From: Lamellibrachia columna
Lineage: Eukaryota; Annelida; Polychaeta; Sabellida; Siboglinidae
Reading direction: 5' to 3'
NCBI GenBank assembly: GCA_963662155.1
Contig: OY759269.1
Coordinates: forward strand, 18,244,864 to 18,308,863
Length of the DNA stretch: 64,000 nucleotides
Each line of letters opens with the position of its first letter. The first letter of the stretch is position 1. The notes under the pieces were generated by a model. That model was not told where the DNA came from, searched no databases, and was given only the letters and a program-made list of their open reading frames with translations. A program made the position numbers and the translations under genes. This document shows, in pieces, positions 1 to 15,949 of the stretch.

Positions 1-1
1 C

Positions 2-4460
<4,459 letters not shown>

Positions 4461-4499
4461 AAAAAGGCTATGCACTCTGGTCCTCTTTCATAAGCGACC

Positions 4500-4978
4500 A
4501 TGGACGCACGGTGGAAACATCCTTTCACGTGCATCGTCGCCGGACCGACGGGATGCGGTAAAAGTACTTTCGTGACGCGTATGCTGCGTCACGCTGCTGC
4601 GATGATCGATCCACCCCCCCGAACGGATCACGTGGTGTTACGGAGAATGACAAGAGGCTTACGCAACGATGGACTTGGTCGACGTGCGGTTCGAGGAAGG
4701 GTTGCCGAGTGCGAATATGTTCGATTCGACAACGAGGAACCTCATCGTCATAGACGATCTCATGGTAGAAACGGACGAACGGGTCACGACCTTGCTCCCC
4801 GTGTATCTCGTACAGAACCTGTTCCCTAAAAACAAAGAGAGTCGTACCATCAGTCTGAATTCTAAGTACATGGTGGTGTTCAAGAATCCTCGTGACGCAT
4901 CGCAGATGGCGCACTTGGCTCGGCAGATGTATCCGGGGCGCGCCAAATTCGTTCAAGAGGCTTTTGAAGACGGAACCG
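4500..4978 (+). pseudogene. Element A: genome-packaging ATPase remnant
   Basis: It starts MDARWKHPFTC and keeps the Walker A motif GPTGCGKST, like the element B ATPase at 33,501. A C-run indel near 4,620 shifts the frame. The Walker B part (NLIVIDDLM) continues in the frame of the 4,669 reading frame. About 35 bp present in B (TKKSHHRNT region) are missing near 4,795. The last third of the gene is deleted and the sequence runs into the next gene. No ATG matches the upstream ATG at 33,471 of B usefully, because here that frame hits a stop. This supports the MDARWK start in both copies. Confidence 0.88.
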
Positions 4979-5541
4979 ACACGCGTGATCACGGTGAACG
5001 AGTCTGGGGCGGGGGCGGGGGCGGGGGAGCAGTAGGAGCTCCTGCTACTACTAGCGGGATAGAGGCCGACGTCGTGGACACCGTTCCCAATACCATGCAA
5101 GGCAAAGCTAGACGTTTGATGGAGCGTATGAAAAGAAACATCTCTTGGACCGCTCGCGGCGAACTGATCCACGAGGGTGTGCCGGTTGCCGGAAGTAACG
5201 TGGTGGATCTCGTGAATGATTTGTTGGGTAAGAGAAAGACCGATCCAACGGGATGGCAACCATTCGCAAGACAACTCCGTGCCATGAACCTGCCCATGGA
5301 GTTGGTCGGTAACGTCGCCTGGAGAGACTACATACGTCAGGCGACGACGCCGGCGATGACATCCACTCCAGGTCGTCGTCAAATACCGACTACTCCTCGC
5401 TATGGTGGTAGCGCACGAAGATCGCTCAGTTGGACACCCCTCGCTCGTCGACGCGGTCAGATGAAACATTCCATGCTCACCCCACCTCCAGAACGTCAAC
5501 GCAAGGCTCTGGCGTCATTGGCTATTTGGGAAGACATTTAA
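4669..5541 (+). pseudogene. Element A: chimeric ORF, ATPase tail joined to conserved Polinton protein
   Basis: This 290-residue open frame is a deletion product. Residues up to about 100 are the Walker B half of the ATPase. From about residue 125 it is the conserved Polinton protein with TVPNTMQGKAR, WTARGELIHEG, VVDLVNDLL and PTGWQPFARQL, matching 34,850-35,300 in element B. The deletion removed the ATPase C terminus, the whole small basic protein and the N terminus of the conserved protein, about 0.77 kb relative to B. A GGGGGC repeat run at 5,008-5,028 sits near the junction. The ORF stops with TAA just before the separate small membrane-protein ORF, which is the layout I consider ancestral. 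Confidence 0.8.
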
Positions 5542-5580
5542 GACGGTGCAACACGTGTCCATAGCACAGTGTGCACTACG

Positions 5581-5715
5581 ATGTCGAGCGATCCACAGGA
5601 CGCGTACCGTTCCGTCATCGTTGCGATATTTTGCGGTGGACTTTACTTGATTGCTGACGCTATAGCTCGAAGTCTTATACAACAGTCGCTATTCGGGGTA
5701 TGGTTTCACTACTAG
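5581..5715 (+). CDS. Element A: 44-residue membrane protein, first of an overlapping pair
   Basis: This short ORF begins MSSDPQDAYRS and has one hydrophobic segment (about residues 12-29). Element B has the same ORF at 35,604-35,738, beginning MLIDPQDAYRS and of identical length, plus a duplicated copy fused to the upstream gene. Its survival as an open frame in the decayed element A, the shared DPQDAYRS start and the fixed length support a real gene. It overlaps the next ORF by 16 bases. The role is unknown. In this class of element such genes lie among the virion genes, so a virion or membrane role is only an inference. Confidence 0.6.
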   Translation: MSSDPQDAYRSVIVAIFCGGLYLIADAIARSLIQQSLFGVWFHY

Positions 5716-5852
5716 ATTATCGGTCATTCGTCATCGTTGTGGGTGTGGTAGTGGGTGTTCTGGTGTACGTCAGCGTACTCGTCGTCACTCGTCAAGAACC
5801 GTGCTGCGGAGTCAACGTCACAACCACCGCCAATTCATCGGAACTCTTTTAA
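5700..5852 (+). CDS. Element A: 50-residue membrane protein, second of the overlapping pair
   Basis: The ORF begins MVSLLDYRS, has a strong hydrophobic helix (about residues 10-29) and a short tail with an NVT sequon-like motif. Element B has the homologue at 35,723-35,884 with the same layout (GVNVT near the end). Its stop codon overlaps the integrase start codon (TAATG at 5,850-5,854 here, TGATG in B). A conserved frame, helix and overlap in two diverged copies make it a likely real gene of unknown function. Confidence 0.6.
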   Translation: MVSLLDYRSFVIVVGVVVGVLVYVSVLVVTRQEPCCGVNVTTTANSSELF

Positions 5853-6956
5853 TGGCGCCGAGGAAAGAACAACCACTTAGGACGGTCTACTTATTCCAAA
5901 AAGGGTAGGTAGTTACGGCGGAGTCGATGCCTTGCGACGCGTCACGCGCATGCCACGAAAAATTGTCGCGGAATGGTTGTCAGAACAGGACGCCTATACC
6001 CTACACAAACCGGCTAGACGTCATTTCAAGAGACGACGCGTCATCGTGGGTGGTCTACGTCAGCAGTGGCAGGCCGATCTCGTCGATCTGTCGAAGTTGA
6101 AAAAGGACAACGACGGTATGACCCTTCTCCTCACGGTGATCGACGTCTTCTCGAAAGTGGCCTGGTGTGTTCCTATGAAGAACAAGTCCGCGGCGTCGTT
6201 GGTAGCAGCGCTTGCCACCACGTTCAGCAAAGGCTGGCCAAAGACGTTGCAGACAGATCAAGGACTGGAATTTCTGAATAAATCCGTTCAGGCTCTATTG
6301 AAGAAGCATGGCATCCATCACTTCTCCACGCTCAACGCGGAGACGAAGTCGACCGTCGTGGAAAGATTCAACAGAACGTTGAAGACGCGCATGTGGCGAT
6401 ACTTCACGAAACACCAGACGTGGCGATACATCGACGTCCTTCAGGACTTGGTGGAATCGTACAACAACACCCCCACCGCAGTATCGGCATAGCTCCGTCA
6501 CAGGTAAGTTCACAGAATCAAGAACAGGTGTGGCAGCGTCTGTACGGTCACGACGGTAAGGGCGTGCCCAAGTTGCGCGTATCGGATCGCGTGCGCATCA
6601 GCAAGTACAAAGGTAAGTTCGAAAAAGGCTACGCGGTGAATTGGAGTTACGAGATGTTCACGATACACGAGGTTCATCCCTCCGATCCACCCGTGTACCG
6701 ATTGAGGGACGATCTCGGCAAAGTGCTGGACGGCACCTTCTACGAAATGGAACTGCAGAAGGTGTCGGCACCCGTCGATAAAGTGTACTACGTGGAAGCA
6801 GTACTGCAGCGTCGTAAGGTAGGTAGACGAACGGAGTCTTTGGTGAAATGGTTCGGCTACCCCTCCAAATTCAACAGCTGGATCGACGCCAAGGCACTCG
6901 TCCACTCCACTATAAAGACTAGCCGCGCGTACGGTGACACTTCATTCGATAAATGA
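5852..6956 (+). pseudogene. Element A: Polinton RVE integrase with chromodomain, frameshifted
   Basis: The start ATG overlaps the previous stop as in element B, but the frame is lost within about 30 codons near 5,880. It is recovered as a long frame from about 5,907 to 6,492 holding the RVE core: WQADLVD, the second Asp in QTDQGLEF, and the Glu in VVERFNRT. A shortened C run near 6,475 shifts it again. The C-terminal chromodomain-like part (VEAVLQRR, LVKWFGYPS) lies in the third frame up to 6,956. The frame also misses the B stop codon and runs on about 14 codons. It is not functional as it stands. Confidence 0.88.
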
Positions 6957-6969
6957 CACAAGACACGAC

Positions 6970-7296
6970 AACACCCAATACCAGCGGGGTCACGGACTAG
7001 GCAGTCTGTTCGGAGGCCTGCTGCGCAGCGCCATGCCACTCATCAAGAGAGGTGCCGTGGCGTTGGGAAAGGGGGCGTTGAAGACGGGCGTGCGCATAGC
7101 CGACGACGTTATATCCGGACATAGCATAAAAAAGGCAACCAAACGACGCGTCACGGATGCTGGTAGGAATCTGATGCGCGGTCTTTTGGCCCCTGGCGTG
7201 CGAGCTCGTAAACGTATAAAACGCGCGCCGGCGAAGAAAGGAGTCACTTTAGCAAAGAGACGACGTCCGCGAAACGGGAAGCCGACATATTCGACG
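6970..7296 (+). pseudogene. Element A: pVI/pX-like basic virion protein, N terminus deleted
   Basis: It encodes YQRGHGLGSLFGG, a hydrophobic/amphipathic stretch AMPLIKRGAVALGKGALK and a Lys/Arg-rich tail, matching 38,205-38,520 in element B. The first about 22 codons, the penton-like gene and the two-helix membrane gene are deleted. The sequence jumps from the ATGACACA start of the membrane gene into CAATACCAGCG of this gene. In this copy the frame is continuous with the major capsid ORF, whereas in B the two overlap in different frames. Confidence 0.75.
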
Positions 7297-8613
7297 ATGG
7301 CTTTCGTACATAGACAGTCGTGTGAAGGGGTCAAGAGCGAGCTGGATATCTTTACCGTACCCCCCACTCAGACCAGCATCATCGACAGCCACGTAGGGGA
7401 ACATCAACCCATGTCCTCTCTGGACTCGGGTGGACCGATAGAATTCTTCATATCTGGTTCAGGCGACGATTACCTGGATCTCGCGAACACGATGCTGCAC
7501 GTGCAGGCGAAGGTGACACGAGCCAACGGGGACGATCTCGACTTGGCCGATCCCGTGGGACCAATGAATAACTGGCTGCATTCGCTGTTCAATCAAGTCG
7601 ACGTCTACCTGAACGGCACGCTCGTGACCGCTTCGACCAACACGTATGCGTATCGCGCCTACATAGAGACGCTGCTGAGCTACGGTCCCGATGCCAAGGA
7701 CACGCAACTGACGAGTCAGCTATGGCACAAGGACACGGCCACTCGCATGGACGCCGTCGAGATAGCCGATGGACCCGCGGCTAACGAAGGGTTCGTGACT
7801 CGACGAGAGAACATCCTAAGGAGTCGTATGGTCGATATGATAGGCCGTCTCCACGTGGATCTCTTTCTGCAGGATCAATTCCTTATCAACGGCGTCGATG
7901 TCAAGATACGACTAGTTCGTAGTAAGCCTGCTTTTGCACTCATGGCTGGTGGGCCCAACCCCGATTACAAAATAAACATCGTCAATGCCACCTTGTTTGC
8001 AAAGAAGGCCACCCTGAATCCGACCGTGCAGATGGCGCACATCAAGGCTCCGGAGAAGAGCACGGTCAAGTATCCGATGCGATCCGTTGAGTACAAGGTG
8101 TACTCCATTCCTGCTGGCACTCGGTCGCACACGTACGAGAACCTGTTCCTCGGTACCCTGCCGAAACGTCTGGTGCTGTGCTGCATCGATAATGATGCCT
8201 ACAACGGCGTGTACACCAAGAATCCGTTACACGCCAAGAACAACGCCATCAACTTCCACGCAGTGTAAGTGGACGGACGCCAGATACCATCCAAACCTTT
8301 CCAGCCCAATTTCGAAGACGACCTCTTCGTCAGGAGCTACATGAGTCTGTTCACCTCGACCGGCAAGATTTGGCAGGACGAGGGGAACGGACTGACTCGC
8401 AGCGACTACCGGCACAGCTACACTTTCTTCGGTTTTGACCTGACCCCCGACCAGTGCGACGGTCCCTGCTTCCATCTGGAACAAAAGGGCAACCTGCGCA
8501 TAGAACTGCATTTCCGCAACGCGCTGCTGAACACCGTGAACGTCGTCGTCTACGCCGAGCTAGAGTCCGTGTTGGAAATAGACAAGAGCCGCAACATCAT
8601 CTACGACTACTGA
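7297..8613 (+). pseudogene. Element A: major capsid protein (double jelly-roll) with one stop
   Basis: It begins MAFVHRQSCEGVKSELD and aligns along its whole length with the element B capsid protein (38,525-39,841), including SLDSGGPIEFFI near the start and VLEIDKSRNIIYDY at the end. The only clear break is TAA at 8,266-8,268, where B has a Tyr codon in the V-Y-V-D-G-R motif. The frame continues intact after it to 8,613. It is far better preserved than the polymerase of the same element. Confidence 0.9.
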
Positions 8614-8614
8614 G

Positions 8615-9003
8615 ATGGACACCCTGCAGATCGCTAGACTACTGGCTATGGACCCGCGCGCCAGATCGAAATTTCGCGGTGTCGTATCCAACGACGGACT
8701 GCCCTCGACGATAGACGGCGCTCTCTTGTTCTTCTTACTTCTGCTCGTACGGTCTGCCGCCACGACACGCGGCGTTCCGCACCTTCCTGAACGAACATTG
8801 TTCCGAGTGGACTCATAATACCAAGAGGCTTCAAAGTCCTCTGTCTAACGTTTGTGGACAATATTGAGTAGCTTTTGTATTGCTTCGTTTTAACGGCATT
8901 CCGATGAGAACTTTTGTTAACATATTCGGCACATATCTAGTAGCTAACGATTGCCGCGTATTTGATTGGCTTAAACAGCTGCGATAAGGTAGACTGTATT
9001 ATC
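8615..9003 (+). pseudogene. Element A: adenain-like cysteine protease remnant
   Basis: The gene begins one base after the capsid stop, like element B, with MDTLQIARLLAMDP. A deletion around 8,725 removes the segment that carries the catalytic His in B (GEHWIALY). The following frame is shifted, and a TGA interrupts the catalytic Cys box (CGQYC in B) near 8,865. Traces of similarity continue to the VFDW motif near 8,960. Confidence 0.85.
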
Positions 9004-9004
9004 G

Positions 9005-9056
9005 CTCGTCGTCGTCGTCGTCGTCGTCGTAGTAGTAGTAGTAGTAGTAGTAGTAG
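9005..9056. repeat. (CGT)n/(AGT)n triplet run
   Basis: The run is made of tandem CGT and then AGT triplets between the protease remnant and the 3' repeat block of element A. Element B has no counterpart. Confidence 0.95.
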
Positions 9057-9066
9057 CACATCAATT

Positions 9067-9228
9067 GAGCCTCTGGCGAGGTGGACGCATCACCCGTAAG
9101 CTCGCGACCTCTGGCGTGATGGTAAACATCCGCAAGTCGCCTCGTCATCGATCACCCTCGAGCCTCTGGCGAGGTGGAGACACCCCTAAGCTCGCGACCT
9201 CTGGCGTGATGGTCAACATCCGCAAGTC
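9067..9228 (+). repeat. Element A: CCTCTGGCG-type 3' repeat block
   Basis: The word CCTCTGGCG occurs at about 9,070, 9,108, 9,163 and 9,198 within a roughly 93-bp unit that is duplicated. The unit reads CCTCTGGCGNGRTGG, then CACCCGTAAG, then CCGCAAGTC. The same words occur at the same place in element B (40,324, 40,367 and 40,402), between the protease gene and the poly(A) signal. Confidence 0.8.
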
Positions 9229-9325
9229 AAGTCATCATCATATTCATTATATTCATCGTAGTCGTAGTCGTAGTGGTGATATTACACGCTACCCTTGTTG
9301 TATCGTCATGCTGCTTGTGTTGATC

Positions 9326-9331
9326 AATAAA
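9326..9331 (+). terminator. Poly(A) signal AATAAA, element A late genes
   Basis: AATAAAATACGTGTGCAC is conserved with element B at 40,527 and lies downstream of the protease and repeat block. It probably ends the + strand virion transcripts. Confidence 0.7.
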
Positions 9332-9471
9332 ATACGTGTGCACTCGTACCATACCGTGTTGCGTTGGTTTCTCGTCTCCATTAGTCCCTTTGACAATGAC
9401 CCTATTCTTAATTGCTGCGTATGGGTCACTCCGTCAAGGTGCTCGGGGTCATACCGCAAACGTCCATAGGG

Positions 9472-9612
9472 TGGGGTTACGACAGTTAGGGTTAGCTCCA
9501 GTCGACAGGGGTTAGGGTTAGCACTCCAATCAAAAAGTTGGGGTTACGACGGTTAGGGTTAGCTCCAGTCGCCAGGAGGCGCTCTAGGGTTACGGATAGG
9601 GTTATAGATCGC
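9472..9612. repeat. Telomere-like TTAGGG-bearing direct repeat
   Basis: Two copies of a roughly 37-bp unit containing GTTAGGGTTAGCTCCAGTCG start near 9,473 and 9,541, with extra AGGGTTA words between and after. The block lies just beyond the last clear element A homology. Confidence 0.75.
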
Positions 9613-9759
9613 CGCCAAGGGGTGCTTAGGATACACAGAAGGCTCTGCGACCGGAAATCACGTGACCCTCATTTACTGGTCACCTCATTTGATCGGTCAT
9701 TCCGCCCCCTTAATTACTACGGTCCGGTATCCTAACCACAACGCTACCGCGTCCCACGA

Positions 9760-10830
9760 ATGACCTTTGCTAAGAACAGGTTGTTGTACTTTCTCGTAGC
9801 ATACTAGATCTGGCTTCTTCCAATAAGCTTGATCAGGATACAAAGACATAACACAAATCTAACTTGTCGCCAACCCCTATTAGCTATAAGTGAACACAAA
9901 CTGAACACAGGTCATTAGTGTTCTATGAAGGACGTTATAATTCTAGACCCTGAGGAGAACTGGCACAGAAGGAAAATAAAGGAGGCGATTAACATCCACA
10001 GAGAGAAACCTACGTTGAACCGAGACGTTGGCCAGTTGCTCCCACCAGTCCTGCTCCAGTCCAGTTACATTCGTAACTGCAGTCTGCTTAAGAAGACCGC
10101 GGGATGCGGTCGAAATATACAGATCGAACAATAAGTTTATTGAGAGGTAATTATGTTCAATAGTAATAACCAAGAAACCGGATCATCTATCCATTCAAGA
10201 TAACACAAATCGTTGTAATTATGTTTTGTTACATTGGACACTTTGAACGCATGGCCTTCCGTAAGCTGACATGCTCCACTTGACCGGAACGGAGGAGTAG
10301 GCGTTGTCCCGCTGCGAGTGTCGTCTACTCTCCCGACCAACAGGCGGGGAGAGCTTTGCCTCGTGGGATGATTACACGCTCCGCGGTCTCCGACCAGGCA
10401 CGCTAACGTTTCTTTTCGGCACCTCAGTTTCTAAGGCTCGGCGGTCGGTCGCGGTCTTATTAGTCGCCGTCAACAGTTCAATGAGGCGTCGGTCTTCATT
10501 GAAAGGATTGGACCCACGATTATTCGTTGTATTCGCTGTCAGGTTCTCATAGACAGCGACAATAACTGCATCGTGACTTGATTCTTCCTAGACAAGTTGA
10601 GTTAATATTCGAGCGAATGTTTCCACACTGACCAATATAAGAGTAACATCTTTACACATTTAAACTTCAATGCTGGCAGATTTGGTCGTGTTCTTTGTTG
10701 ACCAATGAGCGTCTTTGATCATGCGATCAACATTCACATCTATGCCTAGGTGTTCACTTTAATGCAGACACACGATTTAAGTGTTTAGACCTATTTTATA
10801 ACATACATGACTTTGTGGGTTAGCAACACA
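9760..10830. other. No gene recognised
   Basis: This is mixed-composition sequence with only short unrelated open frames and no recognisable domain. It is probably host intergenic or intronic DNA. Confidence 0.6.
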
Positions 10831-10833
10831 TAT

Positions 10834-10836
<3 letters not shown>

Positions 10837-10891
<55 letters not shown>

Positions 10892-10957
10892 TATATATAT
10901 ATAATTATATATAATGCATATATATATATATATATATATAATGGATATATATATATA

Positions 10958-10995
<38 letters not shown>

Positions 10996-11025
10996 ATTCA
11001 TATATATGTAATTCATATATATAAT

Positions 11026-11100
<75 letters not shown>
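10837..11100. repeat. (TA)n microsatellite
   Basis: Long TA runs are broken by short ATAATGCATA and GTAATTCA interruptions. The Tyr-Ile reading frames here come from the repeat. Confidence 0.97.
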
Positions 11101-11101
<1 letters not shown>

Positions 11102-13850
11102 GGGCCTACTCGACATATTTGATATCCGAAACGGCCATACATACATTCGAAGATGAGGTCGGGCTGGTGCAGAATATGCAACAACTCGGTAATATTCCCT
11201 CCACCCCGAAAAGGAAATAATGGCAATATTATGATAATACTGATGAGTGAGTGAAAGGGACATTAATATCAACGACTATGTCGGGATAAAACGGCTGCAT
11301 AAATGGATGAAATGTCAATGCCTGGCCTGTACGCCACCTAAACTCCCGCCCACCAGGTGGGCGCGAGGGTGTTAGGGTTTCATGAACGAAGGCACAGTGT
11401 GTCATGCTAAAAAATGGTAGTGTTGTTTGGCATCATAACAGTTCATGTTCGGTTGATGTTGATGATGAATCTTTCATGAGCTGTTATTGCGACCCGTGTA
11501 CTGACGTACCAATAGGACATCGTAAACGATTTCGAGCAAAAATCAATGTTATTATATATTAAAAGACGCCAGTTGTGCTTACTCGCAGCGCATGGGGAAA
11601 TTCGACATCTCTTGATATTGGCAAATATTTACCCGACAACACCGTTCGCACCGGAATGGTTGTCGATAAAATTGGAGATACGTATTTATATCAGATTCTA
11701 CTTCTTGCACAAATAATATTTTGTGCATCCTGCATATAGGTTATGTCCATTATATATCACAATATTATGAGACGTGTGTTAGTAAACATATACTTTCGGT
11801 ACCATAATTATATAGAACAAAGAGATTGCGGGAGAAAGTGGCAGATGACCGCGATAGAAGACGACTCATCGAGAGGACGGAAGAAATTAGGTGAAGTGAA
11901 CCCACCCAGTAATGGACCATGAAGGAAGAAAAAGACAGAGATGACCGGTATTCGTGCCCTGTTGCTGTTATATGGAACATCTGGAGGAATTCCTTCTCTC
12001 AACTGATGGAGTGCCCGGCAACAGACATACTATGAAACTATGCCTTCCTAGCATTGGTTGGATTGCGGGCGAATATTTACAATGGATATAAGTCGTGTAG
12101 GCGTTCGAATAAAAGTTTTTATTGCATGTATTGTTAGATGCATATTGTAATCGACGATCATATATGTATCTTCATCGGGACTTGGGAAACGTGGCGTGGC
12201 AGAAATAGCTAATAACAATAATATCGTGTTACAATAATAGCATATCCGTTAATAACAATAAGAGCATTTAATATATGATTTCCGTAGCACTGATGTTAAC
12301 AGCACCATGAGTGGAAGCACGTTGTGCATGTTACAAAGGCAAAGGAAAATATATCATGCGAATAGAACAATGGGACTCGATAGCACAGCGCAAAGGGCAC
12401 CGGGGTTTGAATCCTCCTATGTTGTCGTTCACGCCACGTTTAACTAAGTTAGCCAGTAACAGCAGTGAGTGCCTGGCTGTGCAAGAACGCATTTAAACAG
12501 GGTTAAGATGGTGAAGTACTGCACAGCCGCTTATAAGTAGAAGTCTAGATACTACATTCAATGGTGAGTAAGAACGGATACCGCAAAAAACCTTTCCCAC
12601 GCCAGTGCGGGGGGGGGGCTCCCTGTTCGAAACCGTAACGCGGAGAAGGGCAAAGGCGATATATCTCAACTGCATGGTGAACGGCGCATACTGCTGCGCT
12701 CAGTGTTCTCCAGGTTCTGGCGACCACAGAGGACGTTGTAGTTGGTTTCGTTATACATCTACCACGTGCTGTTTTTGTTAGCTGTCTTTCCGCCATTGCA
12801 CCCAGACGCACGGATAGCATCATACGTGCCTGTTTTGTATCGTGCGTGTAATCCGTGCCACTGTTGAAGATTGATTCTTTAACTGAATTCGTTTACACTG
12901 GGAGTTTTGCACGATTGCCAGTTATCCTCTTTATGTTGCCTGCTTATCCTTCATTGCTTTGTCGGAGAAGGGAAAACGTCAGGTGTTCTGGGTTGTCATG
13001 GATTAAGTCATACCGAAATTAATATAAAATGGTGTATGTGACTAGCAATAAGAACAACATATTCTTTGACAAATCAGTGTTTTGTTTAGGTAGCCGCGTT
13101 GAAGACAATAGCAACTCAACGTTGTACGGTGCAGACAGTGGTGACATTATGGCACGAGTACCGTTCTCGCAGTACCTCCGGCGTGGTTGAATGTTTCCCA
13201 GAAGTTGAATCAGTGTTGGAATGAACATGTCTGCCAGGGATGAATTGTTAAGCGCTATGGACGGTCTTGAGGAATCGACCCCGCGCTGTATAAGACCACA
13301 GCTGGACGACAAGAATTGTAGCTGTGTTTTGTTTTCTGTAAAATATTCCCGGGATTAGTATTCACATAGCAAGTGGGAACTTTTCCACTGAGACCGAAAC
13401 TGTCTTTTTCTCATTGAACAACGCTCGTTCCACTTGGTGAGTGTTCTATGCTAAACATTATGGCACATTTGACATGCTTAGCGCATCTCTTAATTAAACT
13501 CGGGTAGTTGGCACATTTATTATTTGCATAGCTATCACCTCGATGTGGAAAAGGTCAAACCAACTGATAGCGTCTTCTCTCTATGACGTCACGCAATGTC
13601 GATAAAGGCAAATTATCGCACACGACATGTCTAGGTGCCTGTGTTACAGCTACTCACGGCAGGGTGTTGCCGCAAAATGTATCAACGAGTGTCTAGTTTA
13701 TTATATCCGCATGCAGCACCACTAATGAAGGAGTACCATGTAGTTACGATACCAAGCCAGACACAATGCAATAACAGCGATGATCAGGCCACGCTGTCTA
13801 TTTCCACAGCCCGTCGCCAGACTCGTTAATTCTTAAACACCATTATATGA
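11101..13850. other. No gene recognised
   Basis: AT-rich sequence with no coding signature. A short stretch around 13,182-13,240 (tggttgaatg...ttggaatgaaca) is one of four dispersed copies of the same repeat in the window. Confidence 0.55.
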
Positions 13851-13855
13851 ACCGC

Positions 13856-13957
13856 GCAGTGTAACACTCATACGGTGCACAACTCTTATTAAGAGTGACA
13901 ACCGCACAGTGTAACACTCATACGGTGCACAACTCTTATTAAGAGTGACAACCGCAA
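13856..13957. repeat. 50-bp tandem duplication
   Basis: Two adjacent near-identical 50-bp units contain GTAACACTCATACGGTGCAC and the small palindrome CTCTTATTAAGAG. Confidence 0.9.
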
Positions 13958-14892
13958 CCAGACTTATTAGTTAATGCTCTTCCTTGGCAAATTAAAATGA
14001 GTCAACAGAACATAGAGCGGTCCCACGATATTGGACATTATTTTTGCCAAACATCTTCCCAAGCATCGACAAACGGTTGTAACGGTCAACATGCATTAAT
14101 CGTTTTGGTTAATGAAGAGGAATACATTTATTTTATTGATTTACTAATTTTAGCTTCAACTCAGTAAATCGTTACCAGCACTATATTAATTAAATTAAAC
14201 ACAGTCTGTGATATGTCAATGAAAGAAACCCGTGAAATAGGCGTGAAATAAACTATGCCTATCGTGTGTCCATTTCTACTACTACAGCTACATTGTGTAC
14301 GTTATCCGTAGACTTGTGTGCAGCTGCTGTGTATAGGTTATTTTGCAAGATCTGAACGCCACATACCAGGCGTATTCACATGGCAGGTCTGAGCCACATT
14401 ACGAACAGAAATGTCAACGAAGGGTTTGTTCGTTTGTTGGCCGTTCGTCATCCACGCGCCTACGTAGAATGTCGCTTCAGTGAGGATGGTTATTCATCAT
14501 GTAATAATTGCCATCGCCGATGTAGGTTAACGTTGACAAATTAACGGCCGCGACATCTCTATCTGTGCCCGTTTATGTAGTTGGGTCGTGGACGCTATTG
14601 CCCTGTACGATTGACGCTCCAATTATGTTGTCAATCATTACACGGGTGAATAATGTATGTTGAACGGCTGGTTGGCAGGGTAATTATCCGGCAGGTTTGA
14701 TTCGCAGAACGCAGAAAGTCGTGCGTGCGGTGGTTGGTCTGGCACGGACAGTGATGCGATTCTCCGTCAACCATATCTTCTCTCCCGGAAGTTAATTCCC
14801 TCGTGCTCGCACGCACACAGACACGCGCACCCAGGCACGCGTACACAGGAACACGTTCATCCACTTACACTTCTGATTCACTCATTCGCCAC

Positions 14893-14975
14893 CCAAATCC
14901 CACTAACTCACCCACTCACTCACTCACCCACTCATTCACTCACTCACTCACTCACTCACTAGCTCACTAGCTCAC
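14893..14975. repeat. (CACT)n-type microsatellite
   Basis: Imperfect ACTC tetranucleotide repeats with AGCTCACT variants. Confidence 0.9.
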
Positions 14976-15949
14976 TAACTCACTCACTCACTTACACACA
15001 CTTCATCCACACCCACATCGAATCTATCTGATTTCCAGCAAACATATCCGCCACCCAGCCCCTAAGGCAACTGCAATAGATGACTGGGTTTGCAGATGTT
15101 TAGTTTCCAGGCGCCGCTATACAGATTAATAACGCAAACATATCGTATCACCACCTAAGATATCCGCGGTAGAGTGCTAATGTTATCAATAATGCCTATC
15201 GAAGTCATCTCACAAATGGAACCATCTTTGGCAAGTTATCGTGCTGAAAGAGGTTAATGGCGTGGGAACGTGCGCCCTATTTGTTGAGTTCTGTCATTAC
15301 TTGACTGTGCCTATTTGTTCCTGTGTTCAATGAAGCGTGCATACAAGACATATCGCACGATCACTTAAACGGTTGAGGAGCTACCACATGAAGCACGCCA
15401 CCCACGACACTCATTAACATTGACAAAGTGCGCTTCATACAACGAATGGTCTCTCCCCTTTTGAAGTCATGTCTAAATGGTCGAGCAAAACAAATTCAAT
15501 CTTTACAACGACGAACAACCGGTTTCACGTGGTCAGATGAAACATGGAATATTTTTAAATAGAAATCTTTGCGGAAGTTTCCCGTATTTTTATAACTAAC
15601 ATATCACTCTTGCGATAAAATGGTTTCTGCCAACTTCAACTTTAGTGAAGCCAAACAACCAGTAATTGACATTTTCCATGGGTCAGTCAAGGGTAGTCTA
15701 TTCAGACAGTCAGTGGGTAGTATATCCAGTCAGTCAGGCGGATATTATAAGCGATCAGTTAGTCGAGTAAACAATGTAGTTGTGACATTATTTGTTATGA
15801 AGTGCATTGACGTCTAAAATGCCTTTAGAAGGGCTACATTATAATACATAAATAGAAACGTGACATACTACATAGTAGACGTCCATCAGAAGATCACAAG
15901 AAGCATAATGTGCGAAACGAATAATGTGCCCGGCAACGGCCCAAATCAG

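Noticed and set aside
9720..9760. tRNA-like stretch (GTAGCGTTGTGGTTAGGATACC on the minus strand)
   Set aside because: There is no matching B box, anticodon arm or acceptor stem that I could fold; at most a tRNA-derived SINE scrap.
10777..11272. Tyr-Ile repeat proteins on the minus strand
   Set aside because: They come from the (TA)n microsatellite; the same applies to frames at 51,411-51,835 and 58,145-58,865.
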